DNA of 64,000 nucleotides from Heterodera schachtii (GCA_023374025.1 SIJG01000021.1:1289474-1353473), one strand, 5' to 3'. Counted from the first letter of the stretch, positions 40,001 to 51,218 are shown. Numbers and translations are program-made. The notes: generated from the letters alone by a model not told the origin.

Positions 40001-41440
40001 ATGGTATTGAAAGATAAAATAAAATCATTAATTATGCTGTTCCTGGAAACGCATAAACATGAGACACGTAACACGTTAAAATAAAATGAGAAAAAATGGA
40101 TTAAATAAAATATGAAAACAGGCAAAATATAGAAAACTAACAAAATATTCTTTCAAATAATGTGTTAAATAAATTCAAAAAAAATCCATTCTAACATTTA
40201 AAATAAAAATATATTTAACTACCGAGTATAAAACTTCACCGTCGACAATTAAATTAAAAAGGGTTGATCCACTGTCAGTTTATAATAATTTATTTGAATT
40301 GGCAGATGCAAATCACTTTTCACAACCGATCCGGGAATGCAATGGCTGCCAGTGCGGGTTACGATATTCCGCAGCGTTTTATTATATTAATTTTTGGAAA
40401 ACCCAAATATAATTTATCAATGAAAGTATAAAAATAAGAAATTATAAAAAATTATACAAGAGTTTTTCATAAGATTTTAAAGCCTAAAAATATTTGTTTT
40501 AAGAAAAAATAATAATTAACTATGCAAAACTAAAAATTATGGAAATAAAATTTATAATTCGATTATCTTTTAAGATTCTAATTTCATTTATTTATTTTTC
40601 TTCCCATACTATGGATTAATTAAAGTGTAAAATTATATTCAGACATAGGTATTCAATTTAAATCAAGAATTTATCTATTTGTATAATTCCCCAATAAATA
40701 TGGCAATAATTATAAAATTATTATTTGATAACAAACAATAAATTCATTTCTGACATTTATAAAATGAATAATCTTTCTGTTTGTGATGTAAATTCACAAA
40801 AACTTTGATATGAAAATTCTCTTTTAATATAATAATTTAAAGAAATCAAATACATATTTATGAACTAAGAGAATTATTGTCTGCATACGATTACACTTTA
40901 AAAAAATATTATTTTGTAAAAAAATTTTTTTCTCACCAATTTTTCTATGCGAGCATATTGTAGAAAAAAGACATAGCTCAATTACACATGATAAAAAAAT
41001 ATATTTTTTTATGCTCTTTTCATTTATTTAAACATAGTCTTTTGTCCATATCTTTTCAAAATAAGGATACAAAAAATGAAAATACTAAAAACTATTAATA
41101 AAATAATTTTTATCAAAAATAATAATTTATAGATTTAAAGCAAAATAAATATTACTGGTAAATTTGTAGCTTATGATTGCTAGAAAAAGGTTAAAATTAG
41201 TCTTAAGTCCCAAATATCGGATGTAAACTATTTTAAAAGAATTTCTGTCTAATATAATTAATTTTTATTTTAAGTGCACCAATTGTATTTAAAAAATAAA
41301 AATACTTTCAAGAAATTTTTGTAATTTGAAAAGTTAATTTTGGAATTAAAAATCAAATTTTTGAAAAAATCCCTGTTTGTAAATTATAAAAAAAATTTTG
41401 GGTTAATGAATGCACTTTTGTTCTAGACTTGAGCCATGCT
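31010..41440. other. AT-rich gene desert
   Basis: No supported gene. It holds a perfect 20-base palindrome at 31495-31514 (AAAAACTTTTAAAAGTTTTT), a possible tRNA-derived scrap at 37825-37890, and a GC-enriched patch at 40300-40380. That patch is open in one minus frame (AAEYRNPHWQPLHSRIGCEK) but has no splice sites I can defend. Confidence 0.55.
37825..37890 (-). repeat. Possible tRNA-derived (SINE-like) scrap
   Basis: On the minus strand AAGTGGTTAAACTC resembles the D-arm and A box of tRNA genes, and GGTGCGTCCCC about 35 bases later resembles a degenerate B box (GGTTCGAATCC). No closed acceptor or T stem can be drawn, so this is not an intact tRNA. It stands out as the only GC-bearing spot for kilobases. 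Confidence 0.2.
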
Positions 41441-41442
41441 AT

Positions 41443-42090
41443 GGGGAGCATTATAAAAAAAGTTTGGCCCGATCCGACAAGTCTGAAGGGTCGAAATGGG
41501 TCCGGCGCCAGGCCCGTTTTGCGCCATGGAGAGCCAACTTTTGAACCATGATGCTAGGGGGTCACTTCTTTTTTCCTCGCGCGTCCCCTACCCTGTAAGG
41601 CTTGGAGCAAAAATTGGGGTCTCTCGCCGGGCGCTTTGCGCCGAGATATGCTAACTTTTTTGCGCCAAGTTTGCGCAGCGCCTGGCGCTGAAGAGCTGCT
41701 GTCTTGCCGTTGCTTGGCGAAATGTGTGAAGTGCCTTGGGGAGCATTTAAAAAAAAGTTCGACCCGGTTCGACAAGTCTAAAGGGTCGAAATTGCCGATT
41801 CACCTGACAGCTATGGGGTGGCGCAAAATGCAAAGTCGGCATTTTCGCGGGAAGCGGTGTTTTTTGACTGTAAGGGATGGGCGCAGGCATAAAAAACACA
41901 TTTTTCGACTTTTTGTGCAAAACGGACAAAGTGTCGACACTTAGTCGGACAAAGTGTCGACACTCTTGCTTGGACAAAGTGTCGACACAGTGCTTTTTGT
42001 GCGTGTAGGGGTGGCGCAAGTGAACAAATGTCAGTTTTAGACCATTTGGGCACCCGGGACAAAGTGTCTACCCCGTGACAAAGGGTCGAG
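41443..42090 (+). repeat. GC-rich repeat block with 289-bp duplicated segment and GTGTCGACAC array
   Basis: The segment at 41443-41510 recurs diverged at 41732-41800 (shared words GGGGAGCATT, CGACAAGTCT and AAGGGTCGAAAT), a spacing of about 289 bp. Downstream the 10-base palindrome GTGTCGACAC, preceded each time by GGACAAA, occurs at 41931, 41954 and 41979; weaker forms GGACAAAGTGTCTA and GTGACAAAGGGTCGAG lie at 42057-42090. The block sits abruptly inside AT-rich DNA. Frames of up to 108 codons here overlap one another on both strands and show no family motif. Confidence 0.75.
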
Positions 42091-43540
42091 TAGCTGCTAC
42101 TGCACAACCAACAACGCATGCGCCTTAGCGAAGCCATCGTTCGCCAAGCCCTCGGGTTCCAACTGCAGCACGGGTGCCACGCATGTTCCGGTAGCTGCTA
42201 CTGCACAGCCAGCAGAGCCTGAGCACTTATGTCATGCATGCGCCTTAGCGAAGCCATCGTTCGCCAAGCCCTCGGGTTCCAACTGCGGCACGGGTGCCAC
42301 GCATGCCCATTCGCCAAGCCCTCGGGTTCCAACTGCTCACGGGTGCCACGCATGCCCATTCGCCAAGCCCTCGGGTTCCAACTGCTCACGGGTGCCACGC
42401 ATGCCCATTCCAACTGCTCACGGGTGCCACGCATGCCCATTCCAACTGCTCACGGGTGCCACGCATGTTTCGGTAGCTGCTACTGCACAGCCAACCGAAA
42501 CTCTGGACGTGTAACGTACGGACGGGCGGCGCACCCGGGACCCGGTGAGCGGGGGGGTTGGGGGGGGGGCGGCAGCCCCCCCAGGAAAAACAAGATAAAA
42601 AAAATATTTAAAAATTGTTAAAACGTAAAAAAAAATTAAATAATAATTTCCCTTATCGGTAGCTGCTACTGCACAGCCAGCAGAGCCTCATTCCCCGAAA
42701 GCCACGCATGCACATTCGCAAAGCCCTCGGGTTCCAACTGCTCACGGGTGCCACGCATGCCCATTCCAACTGGTCACGGGTGCCATGCATGCCCATTCGC
42801 CAAGCCCTCGGGTTCAACTGCTCACGGGTGCCACGCATGTTTCGGTAGCTGCTACTGCACAGCCAACCGAAACTCTGGACGTGTAACGTACGGACGGGCG
42901 GCGCACCCGGGACCCGGTGAGCGGGGGGGTTGGGGGGGGCGGCAGCCCCCCAGGAAAAACCAAGATAAAAAATATTTAAAAATTGTTAAAACGTAAAAAA
43001 ATTAAATAAAAATTTCCCTTATCGGTAGCTGCTACTGCACAGCCAGCAGAGCCTCATTCCCCGAAAGCCACGCATGCACATTCGCAAAGCCCTCGGGTTC
43101 CAACTGCAGCACGCGTGCCACGCATGTTCCGTTAGCTGCTACTGCACAGCCAGCAGAGCCTTATTACCTAGAAGTCACGCACTGCGCCTTAGCGAAGCCA
43201 TCGTTCGCCAAGCCCTCGGGTTCCAACTGCTCACGGGTGCCACGCATGCCCATTCCAACTGGTCACGGGTGCCATGCATGCCCATTCGCCAAGCCCTCGG
43301 GTTCAACTGCTCACGCGTGCCACGCATGCCAATTCGCCAAGCCCTCGGGTTCCCACACTGTAGCACGGGTGCCATGCATGTTCCGGTAGCTGCTGCTGCA
43401 CGAACATCCAGACACGCACCTTTCGGTAACTGCTACTGCACTAACAACCTGGACGGTCTACTCCGTTACTGCCTACCCCTCGAAGGGCTAGTGCAAGCAT
43501 GTGCACGCTCACCATGCATGCCCTCAGAGCGGCTAGTTTT
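42090..43540 (+). repeat. GC-rich complex satellite with higher-order repeats
   Basis: The basic unit is about 48-49 bp, containing CGCCAAGCCCTCGGGTTCCA and CACGGGTGCCACGCATG, with clear copies starting near 42257, 42307 and 42356 and truncated 34-bp forms after. A second module, GGTAGCTGCTACTGCACAGC, recurs near 42087 (diverged), 42190, 42474, 42658, 42844 and 43024. A composite of about 190 bp, with a G-run/C-run and an AT-rich tail, is duplicated at 42474-42660 and 42844-43025, a period of about 370 bp. A further 120-bp step links 42114 and 42234. Copies differ by point changes and homopolymer length. The long frames on both strands reflect lack of stop codons, not genes. Confidence 0.9.
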
Positions 43541-43859
43541 TTTTTAAATAAAAGCAAACCACATAAATGAAACTATTTTAATTAATCAAATTTTTATTGG
43601 AAATAACTTCTTTATGAAAATATTCGTTAATTTTTCATTTTAATACTGAAAACAGTAAATTACACAAAAACTTATACCTTTTAAATGATAGAATATAATT
43701 ATAAAAATCGAAAGTCCTCATGATAGCAAATCCGAAGAATTAAATCTATATTAATAAATATGATTGAACATTTCTTACCATTTTATAAAAATAATTTTTA
43801 ATGGCTTTATAATGGTAAACAAATTTAAGTCACTCTAAAGAAAAATAATTATTAATTTA
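43541..43859. other. AT-rich spacer
   Basis: AT-rich sequence between the satellite and the inverted-repeat element. I see nothing specific in it. Confidence 0.6.
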
Positions 43860-44884
43860 CACTAGAGACCGGACGGGATCGGGATCCTGCGGGATTTCTT
43901 CGGGATCCCGCGGGATTAAATTCGGGATCCCGACCTCGGGATCCGTCCCGAACGATTTTTTAAATTCATCGGGATTGATCAGGATCGGGATTTCATCTGG
44001 ATCCCTCCCGACATTTTACCAATCCCGCGGGATCCCGCGGGATTGAAGTCATGATAATTTTTCGAAAAATCTCCATTTTTTAATTAATATCTTGAATTTT
44101 AAATTAAAAAATATTGTCATTTGCTAATTTTTTCTTAAAAAATCCGTAAAAATCCCAAAAAATTTCCACAGGTCTCCAAAATTCCAATAAAATTTTCAAA
44201 GTTTAACGTAAAAATTGGCCATTTTGTGACTTTTATTTTTTTCAAAAAAGAATTATCAAAAATTTTTTTAATTCCTAAAAATTATTTTAAAACTTTTAGG
44301 TAATATTATGACACAACAATTTCTAAGAATTTTGTGCAAAAAATTAGATTAGAAATTGTTGTCTACGTATTTTTCCTTCGGTGCATATCTGCAGCGCCGG
44401 ACTCTAAAATCCTTATTTTCCTGAAAATTTTGCTCAAAATCGCTAAAAAATTTTGGTTTTTGGACAAATCTGTTAACAAATCACATCCAAAATTACAAAA
44501 TTTTTCCCGGCGGCGCCTATCGGCACCGCCGGCCTCCACCTTGTTCCCTAAAGTTTTTGAAAAAATCTCTCCAAAAAAAATCATAAAAATCTGATTTTTT
44601 GCCTCCGATGCACTTAACGATTTGCTAATTTTCCTTAAATTGTTAAAACTGATCATAGGAGGCGAAATATAAAAATTTATAGTAATTAAATTGTAAAAAA
44701 CAATTTAAAGCTATGTTGTTAAATGTTCTAAGTCGGGAGGGATCCCGATGAAATCCCGATCCCGATCAATTCCGATGAATTTAAAAAATCTCTCGGGACG
44801 GATCCAGAGGTCGGGATCCCGAATTTAATCCCGCGGGATCCTGAAGAAATCCCGCGGGATCCCGATCCCGTCCGGTCTCTAGTG
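43860..44884. mobile_element. 1,025-bp nonautonomous DNA transposon with 153-bp GGGATC-rich terminal inverted repeats
   Basis: The arms 43860-44012 and 44732-44884 are reverse complements with about ten differences over 153 bp. They begin CACTAGAGACCGGACGGGAT. Both are built of overlapping GGGATC, CGGGATCCCG and CCCGCGGG units. A perfect 24-base palindrome lies just inside the left arm at 44021-44044. The interior is AT-rich with two GC-rich spots near 44385 and 44515 and encodes no transposase. Read from TAGAG, the ends fit the hAT consensus; read from CACTA, they resemble CACTA elements. Neither the 8-bp nor the 2-3-bp flanks match, so the superfamily is open. Confidence 0.8.
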
Positions 44885-45700
44885 ATTATCAGACTTGAAT
44901 ATTACACTTAAAGAGTAATCTGATCAACTTATGTAATCAACATAGAAAGAACCCATTTTATTTTTAAGAAGTTTAGTTTCCATTAATATACATTCTATGT
45001 AGTTGTGCGTTTTTAATTTACATGTAGAGCATGTTAAGAGCTTTGCAAAAATATAAATGAATAACAAAGTAAATTAATTCGTAATTCTATTTAAAATAAG
45101 AAAAAGCAATCCGCGTCTGAGTACTGCACGGGAAGAACAAATTTTAAGTTTAATTCAAAGTTATCGATTTTCTCTCCGGTGTTAAGGGAATTTTATTTTT
45201 ATTTCACTATTAATCGTGTATAAGAAATATTTATAACTATTTCTTTTGCTAATAATTAAAACCAAGCTAAAAAATTTTATTATTTTTTAAATATAATTTT
45301 TGTATCATTTAATAAAAATAAATTAATTATTGAAACTTAAAGTCATTCTTAAACATTATTAATTTTTCTTTTTATTTGAATTTAGTCAATTTTTTTAAAT
45401 TAAATTCGTTATACGTATATATTTGTTATTGTTTTTTTCTTTCCAGCAATTAGCCAAATTTTTGCATTTCCAAAAATTATTATTTTATTTTTCAATTGCC
45501 AATTGTATTATAATAATAAGAGTATAATTATTATAGATTCTAAACATCTTTGTTAATTAAATTTGTGTGAGTCTATGATATATTTTATTGACATTCGATT
45601 ATTTTTTTCCTATGGACTTATTTTGTATCAAAATAATTATTTAAATTGCGGCTGAAAATAACATTTAATGCTTCTCACCAATTCTAGCATAAATGCAATA
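44885..45700. other. AT-rich intergenic sequence
   Basis: I see no gene or repeat here beyond short A and T runs; the plus strand is T-rich toward the right. Confidence 0.55.
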
Positions 45701-45714
45701 GAAAAAGTTTCTTT

Positions 45715-46047
45715 TTTGGCAATCAAATTCTTGGCAAAATGTCCCCAAAAATGTTCAATTTTTTAATATTTTGCATTTTTGGGCGCTTTTTTATGACTTT
45801 TTTCACTTTTAAGGTAAAAGTTGCATTTTAGCGAAAAAAAATTCCGAAAAATGAGTAAATCTTTGAGAGCGAGAAAAAATTTACGCCAAAAAGCATTATA
45901 ATTTTTTTGATTAGCATTATGTTAGCGAAATTGATAAAAAATGAGATTTTTTGAGAAATTCACTTATTTTTTGAGCACTTTTTTTCAATTTTTGGCACAT
46001 ATTTTGGCCTTTTTTGGGGTTTTTAACACATATAAATCCGTTCCCTG
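45715..46047 (-). mobile_element. hAT-like element end with CAGGGAACGG terminus
   Basis: Read on the minus strand from 46047 it begins CAGGGAACGGATTTATATGT and shares several words with the copy at 22539. It extends to about 45715 with repeated TTTTTGGCA and GAGAAA-type words. The opposite end is not found, so it is truncated. There is no coding capacity. Confidence 0.5.
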
Positions 46048-49000
46048 ATGATAATACATTAAATTTTAATTAAAAAAATAATTATTTTTAATAAAATTAC
46101 TATCTGTTCCAGCGAATTTAAAAATAAATGATAGAGAAAAAATCAATAGCATACTCGAAAAAGAGCACAAAAATTTGCCAATAATACCAGCCTAAACTCC
46201 AACAAAATATAATAACCAACAAATAACAAACAAAAAACTAAAAGAAATAATTTTTAAACGATTTAAAAAAGTATAAATCTCATTCCAAGCACTCACAGGT
46301 TCTCCTCATTCGAATGCAATCATGATTTACTTGAAGTATAAATTTATATAACTTTTTAATACCCTAAAATTTTATTATTAGATTATTAGAAAATGAAATA
46401 GACAAAAGAAATCACAAGATAATTTAAAATGTCATTTTTGTTTTCACAGAAATATTATTCAAAATCGTTAATAATTTTAAATTAATATTTTTAACTGTTC
46501 TTGTTGAAATATTATCATTATTTGCATAAGATAAAATAAATAAAGTTTTATTTTATACATTTAATTTATTCTGAAACACTTATTAAATAATGAATAAAAA
46601 AGATTAATGCTGCCTAAGATTAGATACTTACTATAAATGGAGGCTTTTGTTTTTATTATTCTTTTAAAAATTTAAGTATTTTTTCTCTAGGTTAAAAATT
46701 TTTCTTTTATATATGCATTGTTAAATAAAAAACTATCAAATGATTGCTTTAATAATGATAATAGTAGAATAATTAAAAAAGTTTTTTTATTTACTTTTCA
46801 AAATTGGTTTGTATTTTGCTATTTAATCAATTATTTCTAATTAATATAAACAAAAAGATTGAATAAAATTAAAATGAATATTAGTTAAGAGAAAACGAAC
46901 AAAAAATTAAATTATCTATAATGAAATTTATAATTATAAAAAATTCTAAATCAATAAAGCTGAATATAATAATATATATCAATTTATAAAATAAAGATCA
47001 AAAAGCTTTCAAATAAGAATTTTAAAAATAATTGTGAGAATAAAATTAATAATCAAATCTAAAATCAATTGATCTGAATATTTAATACCAATATTATAGA
47101 TGCAAGTGAATAAAATAGAAATTCTTCAAAAGATAAGAAAAAATCTGAATTAAAATAAAACCATTTAATAATGATACATACATAAAATGAACTGTCCTAA
47201 ATTCATGAGCTGATAGACGCAACACTGTATCCACCGAGAGTGAAATTTAAAAAAACAATATTTAATAATTTGAAGCTTTAATCGCATAACACTCACAATT
47301 TAAAAAACCAAGAATAAATATATTTAATTCAAGCACACAAATGAAAAATTCATTAATAAAAATGAGCAGCATAATATGAATGATAACAACTTTAAAATTA
47401 ATTTTTAAAGGAACTAAAAAAGGCGTGGAAATAAAAAAATTATTTTAAAATCCATATTATTATAATAATGAAGCTATGTAATAAAACAACGACTTATTAT
47501 TAATTAAATTTTTTTCTATTTTTATTTATTTTAATTTGCTCTGCAATTTTAATTTATTATAAATTTTTTGTTCGTACTTTTAATCATTCTATTCTTTTTT
47601 TATTTCACTCATCATAAAAGGATCAAATTTAAATAAAAATTACTAAAGTAATTAAAATTAATGAAATTTTATATGATGAAAAGAAACACGCTCGCACCCA
47701 CCAAAAACATACAGTGGTTGAACGGATTTTTTAAAAAAATTATATAAAATTCTGTAATTGACTATATACGATTATACAAAATCTTTTTACTATATTATAA
47801 AAAATTATATTATGAAATAAAAATCTAATATGTTTATAAAAAATATTATAATTTAAGTTAATATGAAAAATTTAGAACCTTATTCATTAGTTGCAGTTGC
47901 CAATGAGGTACACTTTGAAAATATTTAAAATTCGCAATAAAGATGAAGTAGATTTATAGAAAAAAGCACATCAATACCGCTAGTGTATTCAAGTATACCT
48001 AATATTACATTGAAATTAATCAAAAGAGCAAAAATTTATTCAATAAAATAATTATGTTTGAAAATATATTAGGAGCCGTTGTTATGATTAAAATGAAGTG
48101 GAATTATTTGAGTTGAGTGCAACAAGGACCGCAATACATGAAATTGCGAACAAGATAAAAAATATTATAGGAAAATTGAATTTTATACGCTTAATTTAAA
48201 TACTCAAAAAAATAAAATAATAGAAGAGCTTTTATAAAAAAAAACTATAAGAAAAACTGAAAAAGTATTCTAAAATTAAAGACAAAATAAAATTGTTGCT
48301 TGTTCTTTCTACATTAAAGGAACCTCGTTTGAAGAATTATCTTAATATATTATTAAAAAATCAATAAAAAAAATCCATCATAATATAATAAAATATTAAA
48401 CGACAAATTATATTCAAATTACAAGACGTTTACCCAAAAGAAAAAGTAACCGGTACGCGCCAAGAAATTTATTATTACTTAATAATGGATTTCACTAATT
48501 AAAGTAACAAAATAATAAATCTAATTAAAAATAAAAATAGCAAAATATTAAGCAGGAAAATACAATTCAAACTTTTTTAGCTTTATATCACAATTCTTTT
48601 ATCTTTCCATTACTGTGGAAAAATATCAATTTAATGAAGGATTAATAAAATAAAAAAATTGTTTGTACATTATTTAAATTAATTTTCTGGTTGACAAAAG
48701 CACGATTAATTTGTTTAAAAAATAAAACACTTTTTTAAATCGCTTTATTTAAATATTTAAATGTTATAGTATTATAAATAATTTTTGTTTCTCTAATAAA
48801 GCTACTATATTCATAATAGAATTAATTTACTGATTTTTATTAATAAATGATTGGACAAATTAGAAAATAATAACATCAATATAAAAATAATAGATGTACG
48901 AGTTGCAGAAAATAAGCGTATCAATTCGTCAAGGAAGCTCATGATTAAAAATCAAAAACATTTAAATAAACATAAATTACATTCTCAATTTGAATATTAT

Positions 49001-49250
49001 TTTTCCATTAAACTTTCTGATTATAAAAATAAATAATTGAATCAATAATAATAAATCTTTTAAGAATTTTATAAAATTAAAGCATCAAAAACAAAAATAA
49101 ATTATTTACTTTAAATTCCTAAGATTATGTTTTTTTTAATAACAGATGGCAATTAATGTTTTTTATTTACTATATTTCTTTTTATCTGCTGTTTTTATAA
49201 TCAAAAATTATGTAAATAATTTAAATCTCATACCAATTTTTTTTTCTTAT
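46048..49250. other. AT-rich gene desert
   Basis: A-rich on the plus strand. The frame at 48854-49036 is Lys/Asn/Ile-rich, has no upstream ATG in frame close by, and is not supported. I see nothing else. Confidence 0.55.
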
Positions 49251-49283
49251 ATAAATTTTATAATAAGCTATAGGGATGATGCG

Positions 49284-49372
49284 ATATTTGCGGCGCTGAG
49301 ACTTGCGGCGCAGAATTTTGCGGCGCCCAGTCAAAATAACACTTGCGGAGCAGATATTTTGTGGCACCTCCA
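49284..49372 (+). repeat. Five spaced copies of a TTGCGGCGC motif
   Basis: TTGCGGCGC occurs three times, followed by TTGCGGAGC and TTGTGGCAC, all in the same orientation and spaced about 15-25 bases apart. The words between differ, so it is an array of short motifs rather than a simple tandem repeat. It abuts the probable LTR fragment of the rearranged Gypsy remnant and could be its inner edge or a separate insertion. Confidence 0.6.
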
Positions 49373-49379
49373 TAATTAA

Positions 49380-49644
49380 TGCTCAAAAATTAAATATCGA
49401 ATACTCTTTTGTTTTCTTTATGGTCATAAGAAATTCTTTTCAATCGTAATAACGAACCACTGAATGAATTCTTTTTTAAAAATTTTTACAGCGTGTGCAT
49501 TATTAATTCTTTTGAATTTTGCTTCAAATTAATAAAAGACAAATTCAATCGTGATAATTAAATAACATTAAATTATAACTTTATGGAAAAGGGAAAATAA
49601 ATGCAATTGTGAACTTTCATCTCTCGGGGTTGACCACCCGAACA
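49380..49644 (-). repeat. Probable 3' LTR (or part) of the rearranged Gypsy remnant
   Basis: On the minus strand, TGTTCGGGTGGTCAACCCCG begins at 49644 directly after a polypurine tract, exactly where a 3' LTR should start. The terminus with CA was not identified; the left bound given here is a guess from the usual LTR size and a possible GAGCA end. The rest is AT-rich. Confidence 0.45.
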
Positions 49645-49655
49645 CCTCCCCTTTT
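49645..49655 (-). other. Polypurine tract of the Gypsy remnant
   Basis: The minus strand reads AAAAGGGGAGG immediately before TGTTCGGG. A purine run of this type primes plus-strand DNA synthesis and marks the 5' edge of the 3' LTR in LTR retrotransposons. Confidence 0.7.
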
Positions 49656-49664
49656 AAATGATCA

Positions 49665-49900
49665 ACGGGGCGAGAATCGCACAGGTGGTTGCCGTCGGCG
49701 ATCAGGGTAGCGGCGTTGTTTGAAATTTGTGATAAATGACTGCTCCGATGCCCAATTCGGAAGCGTCAGCTGCAACAATGATGTCCATTTTTGGATCATA
49801 ATGCGTAAGCAGCATATCTGATGCCAGAATTTCCTTAATTTTTCGAAACGCATTTTCACATCCTTCGCTACAACTCCAATCAATTTCCTTTTTGGCCAAG
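49665..49900 (-). pseudogene. Gypsy pol fragment: reverse-transcriptase tail and RNase H start
   Basis: The minus-strand translation contains AFRKIKEILASDMLLTHYDP, then IIVAADASELGIGAVIYHKF. This is the typical junction of the reverse-transcriptase thumb with the RNase H domain of Ty3/Gypsy pol, including the catalytic-site word AADAS (codons at 49773-49759). The frame then shifts: homology seems to continue one frame over with words like RRRQPPVRF before stopping at 49662. Most of RNase H is therefore missing, and the polypurine tract follows within about 40 bases, implying a deletion. To the right, homology ends at an inversion junction near 49885-49905. This is a dead fragment. Confidence 0.85.
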
Positions 49901-50710
49901 CAGATGCGCTCTCGCGCCTCATCGCAAAAGGAAATGAGAACGAAGACGAGAAAATCATCGCCATGATAAACGCGGAAACTGATTTTGAGACGAATTTCGG
50001 CCAAACAATTTCAAAATTGCCATTAAAATTTTCGGACCTAATCGCTGCTTCTAAGAGCGATGAAAACATTGTTCAAGTCCAACAGTTTGTCAAAAATGGC
50101 TGGCCAAATGAAAAGGCCATGGACAAGGAAAACCAAATGGTCCATGATTTTTGCCGAAGAAAGGAAGAACTTTCAATTGAAAAGGGATGCCTCATGTTTG
50201 GATAAAGAGTGGTGATCCCGAAAGTCTTTCAATCAAAGATTCTGAAATTGCTGCACAAAGGACATCCCGGCATGAAAAGGATGAAGCAGCTGGTACGTCA
50301 ATACGTTTTCTGGCCAAAAATCGACCAGGACATTGAAGATTATGTCCGTGAATGTGTGCCATGTCAGGCTGCTGCAAAAGCGCCGATTAAGACAAATTTA
50401 CAATCATGGCCAAAAACATCAGGCCCATGGCAACGTGTGCACATGGACTTTGCCGGACCATTTTTCGGAAAGTATTTTCTGATTGTTGTCGACTCTTATT
50501 CGAAATACCCCGAGGTATTCGAAATGTCAACAATTTCGACGGCAATGACAATTGAAAAGCTACGATATTTGGCTTCACGGCATGGAATCCCGGAAACATT
50601 GGTTTCTGACAACGGCACACAATTCAAAAGTTCAGAATTTGCCAAATTTACAGCGGCCAATGGAATCAATCACTTGTTCTCGGCTCCGTATCATCCCATA
50701 AATAATTTAA
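49897..50710 (+). pseudogene. Gypsy pol fragment: linker and truncated integrase, with an internal stop
   Basis: The plus strand starts with QADALSRLIAKGN (49897 on), the word that follows RNase H in Gypsy pol. Next comes the integrase zinc-binding region, with LHKGHPGMKRM and ECVPC for the HHCC set. The catalytic core follows, with the first Asp in HMDFAGPF and the second Asp in SDNGTQF. The translation ends at SAPYHPINN, before the conserved Glu expected shortly after the HP, so the DDE triad is incomplete. A TAA at 50203-50205 interrupts the frame between GCLMFG and RVVIPK, which look continuous in the family. The fragment is opposite in strand to the RNase H piece beside it. It is inactive. 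Confidence 0.9.
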
Positions 50711-50719
50711 AAATATAAA

Positions 50720-51218
50720 TTAGCTTTTAAAATTTATTTGCAATCTAAAGTTTTTTAATGAATAAATTTATTATTTCAATCCAAATAATCATATTTTGAA
50801 CAAGATTTTAAAATTAATTAAAATTATTCACATAAATTAATAATTTAATTGTTTTATTAATTTAATTTTTATTTTTAAAATACTTCTTAATAAGTAAATA
50901 AAATTATTTATCCTTGTATTGAACTAACAAATTGTATATTTTTGGTTATTTTATAAGCGACTGGAAAATTCTAAAATTATGTATATTTTTTTTTTTAGGT
51001 TTTCAGTGGTGTATATCGATCGACATTGTGACCTCATGCAAATTCCTCCTTTGTTTAAATTACATATGATTTTAATTAACAATTTTTAATTGTTATTATT
51101 TCAATATTTTGTTAAAATTGGGTATGAAAATTATAAATAAAATGAGTTTTTTTTTATTTAATGATTAAATAACATTCATTCTAACTTATTTATAATATTG
51201 TAAGTTTAAGGTTTCAAA
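50720..51218. other. AT-rich spacer
   Basis: AT-rich sequence. A TTTTCAG at 51000-51006 precedes a short open stretch (WCISIDIVTSCKFLLCLNYI, then stop), but there is no other exon evidence. Confidence 0.5.

Noticed and set aside
41554..42137. Overlapping frames of 73-108 codons in the GC-rich block
   Set aside because: Mutually overlapping on both strands in repeat DNA; no family motif and no conserved frame between the duplicated segments.
42090..43540. CRISPR array or telomeric TTAGGC repeat
   Set aside because: The units are not separated by unique spacers of constant length, and no TTAGGC tract is present; the pattern is a higher-order satellite.
42198..43547. Long open frames on both strands with repeated peptides such as QALGFQLLTGATHAH
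   Set aside because: They exist because the satellite unit lacks stop codons in several frames. They overlap on opposite strands, change frame between repeats, and show no start or splice context.
44334..44656. Plus and minus frames of 86 and 97 codons inside the 1,025-bp element
   Set aside because: They overlap antisense to each other, contain no transposase motif, and are Lys/Ile/Phe-rich as expected from AT-rich filler.
43860..44884. Assignment of the GGGATC element to the CACTA superfamily from its CACTAG ends
   Set aside because: The 2-3-bp flanks do not match, the TAGAG reading fits hAT equally well, and no transposase is present, so the superfamily was left open.
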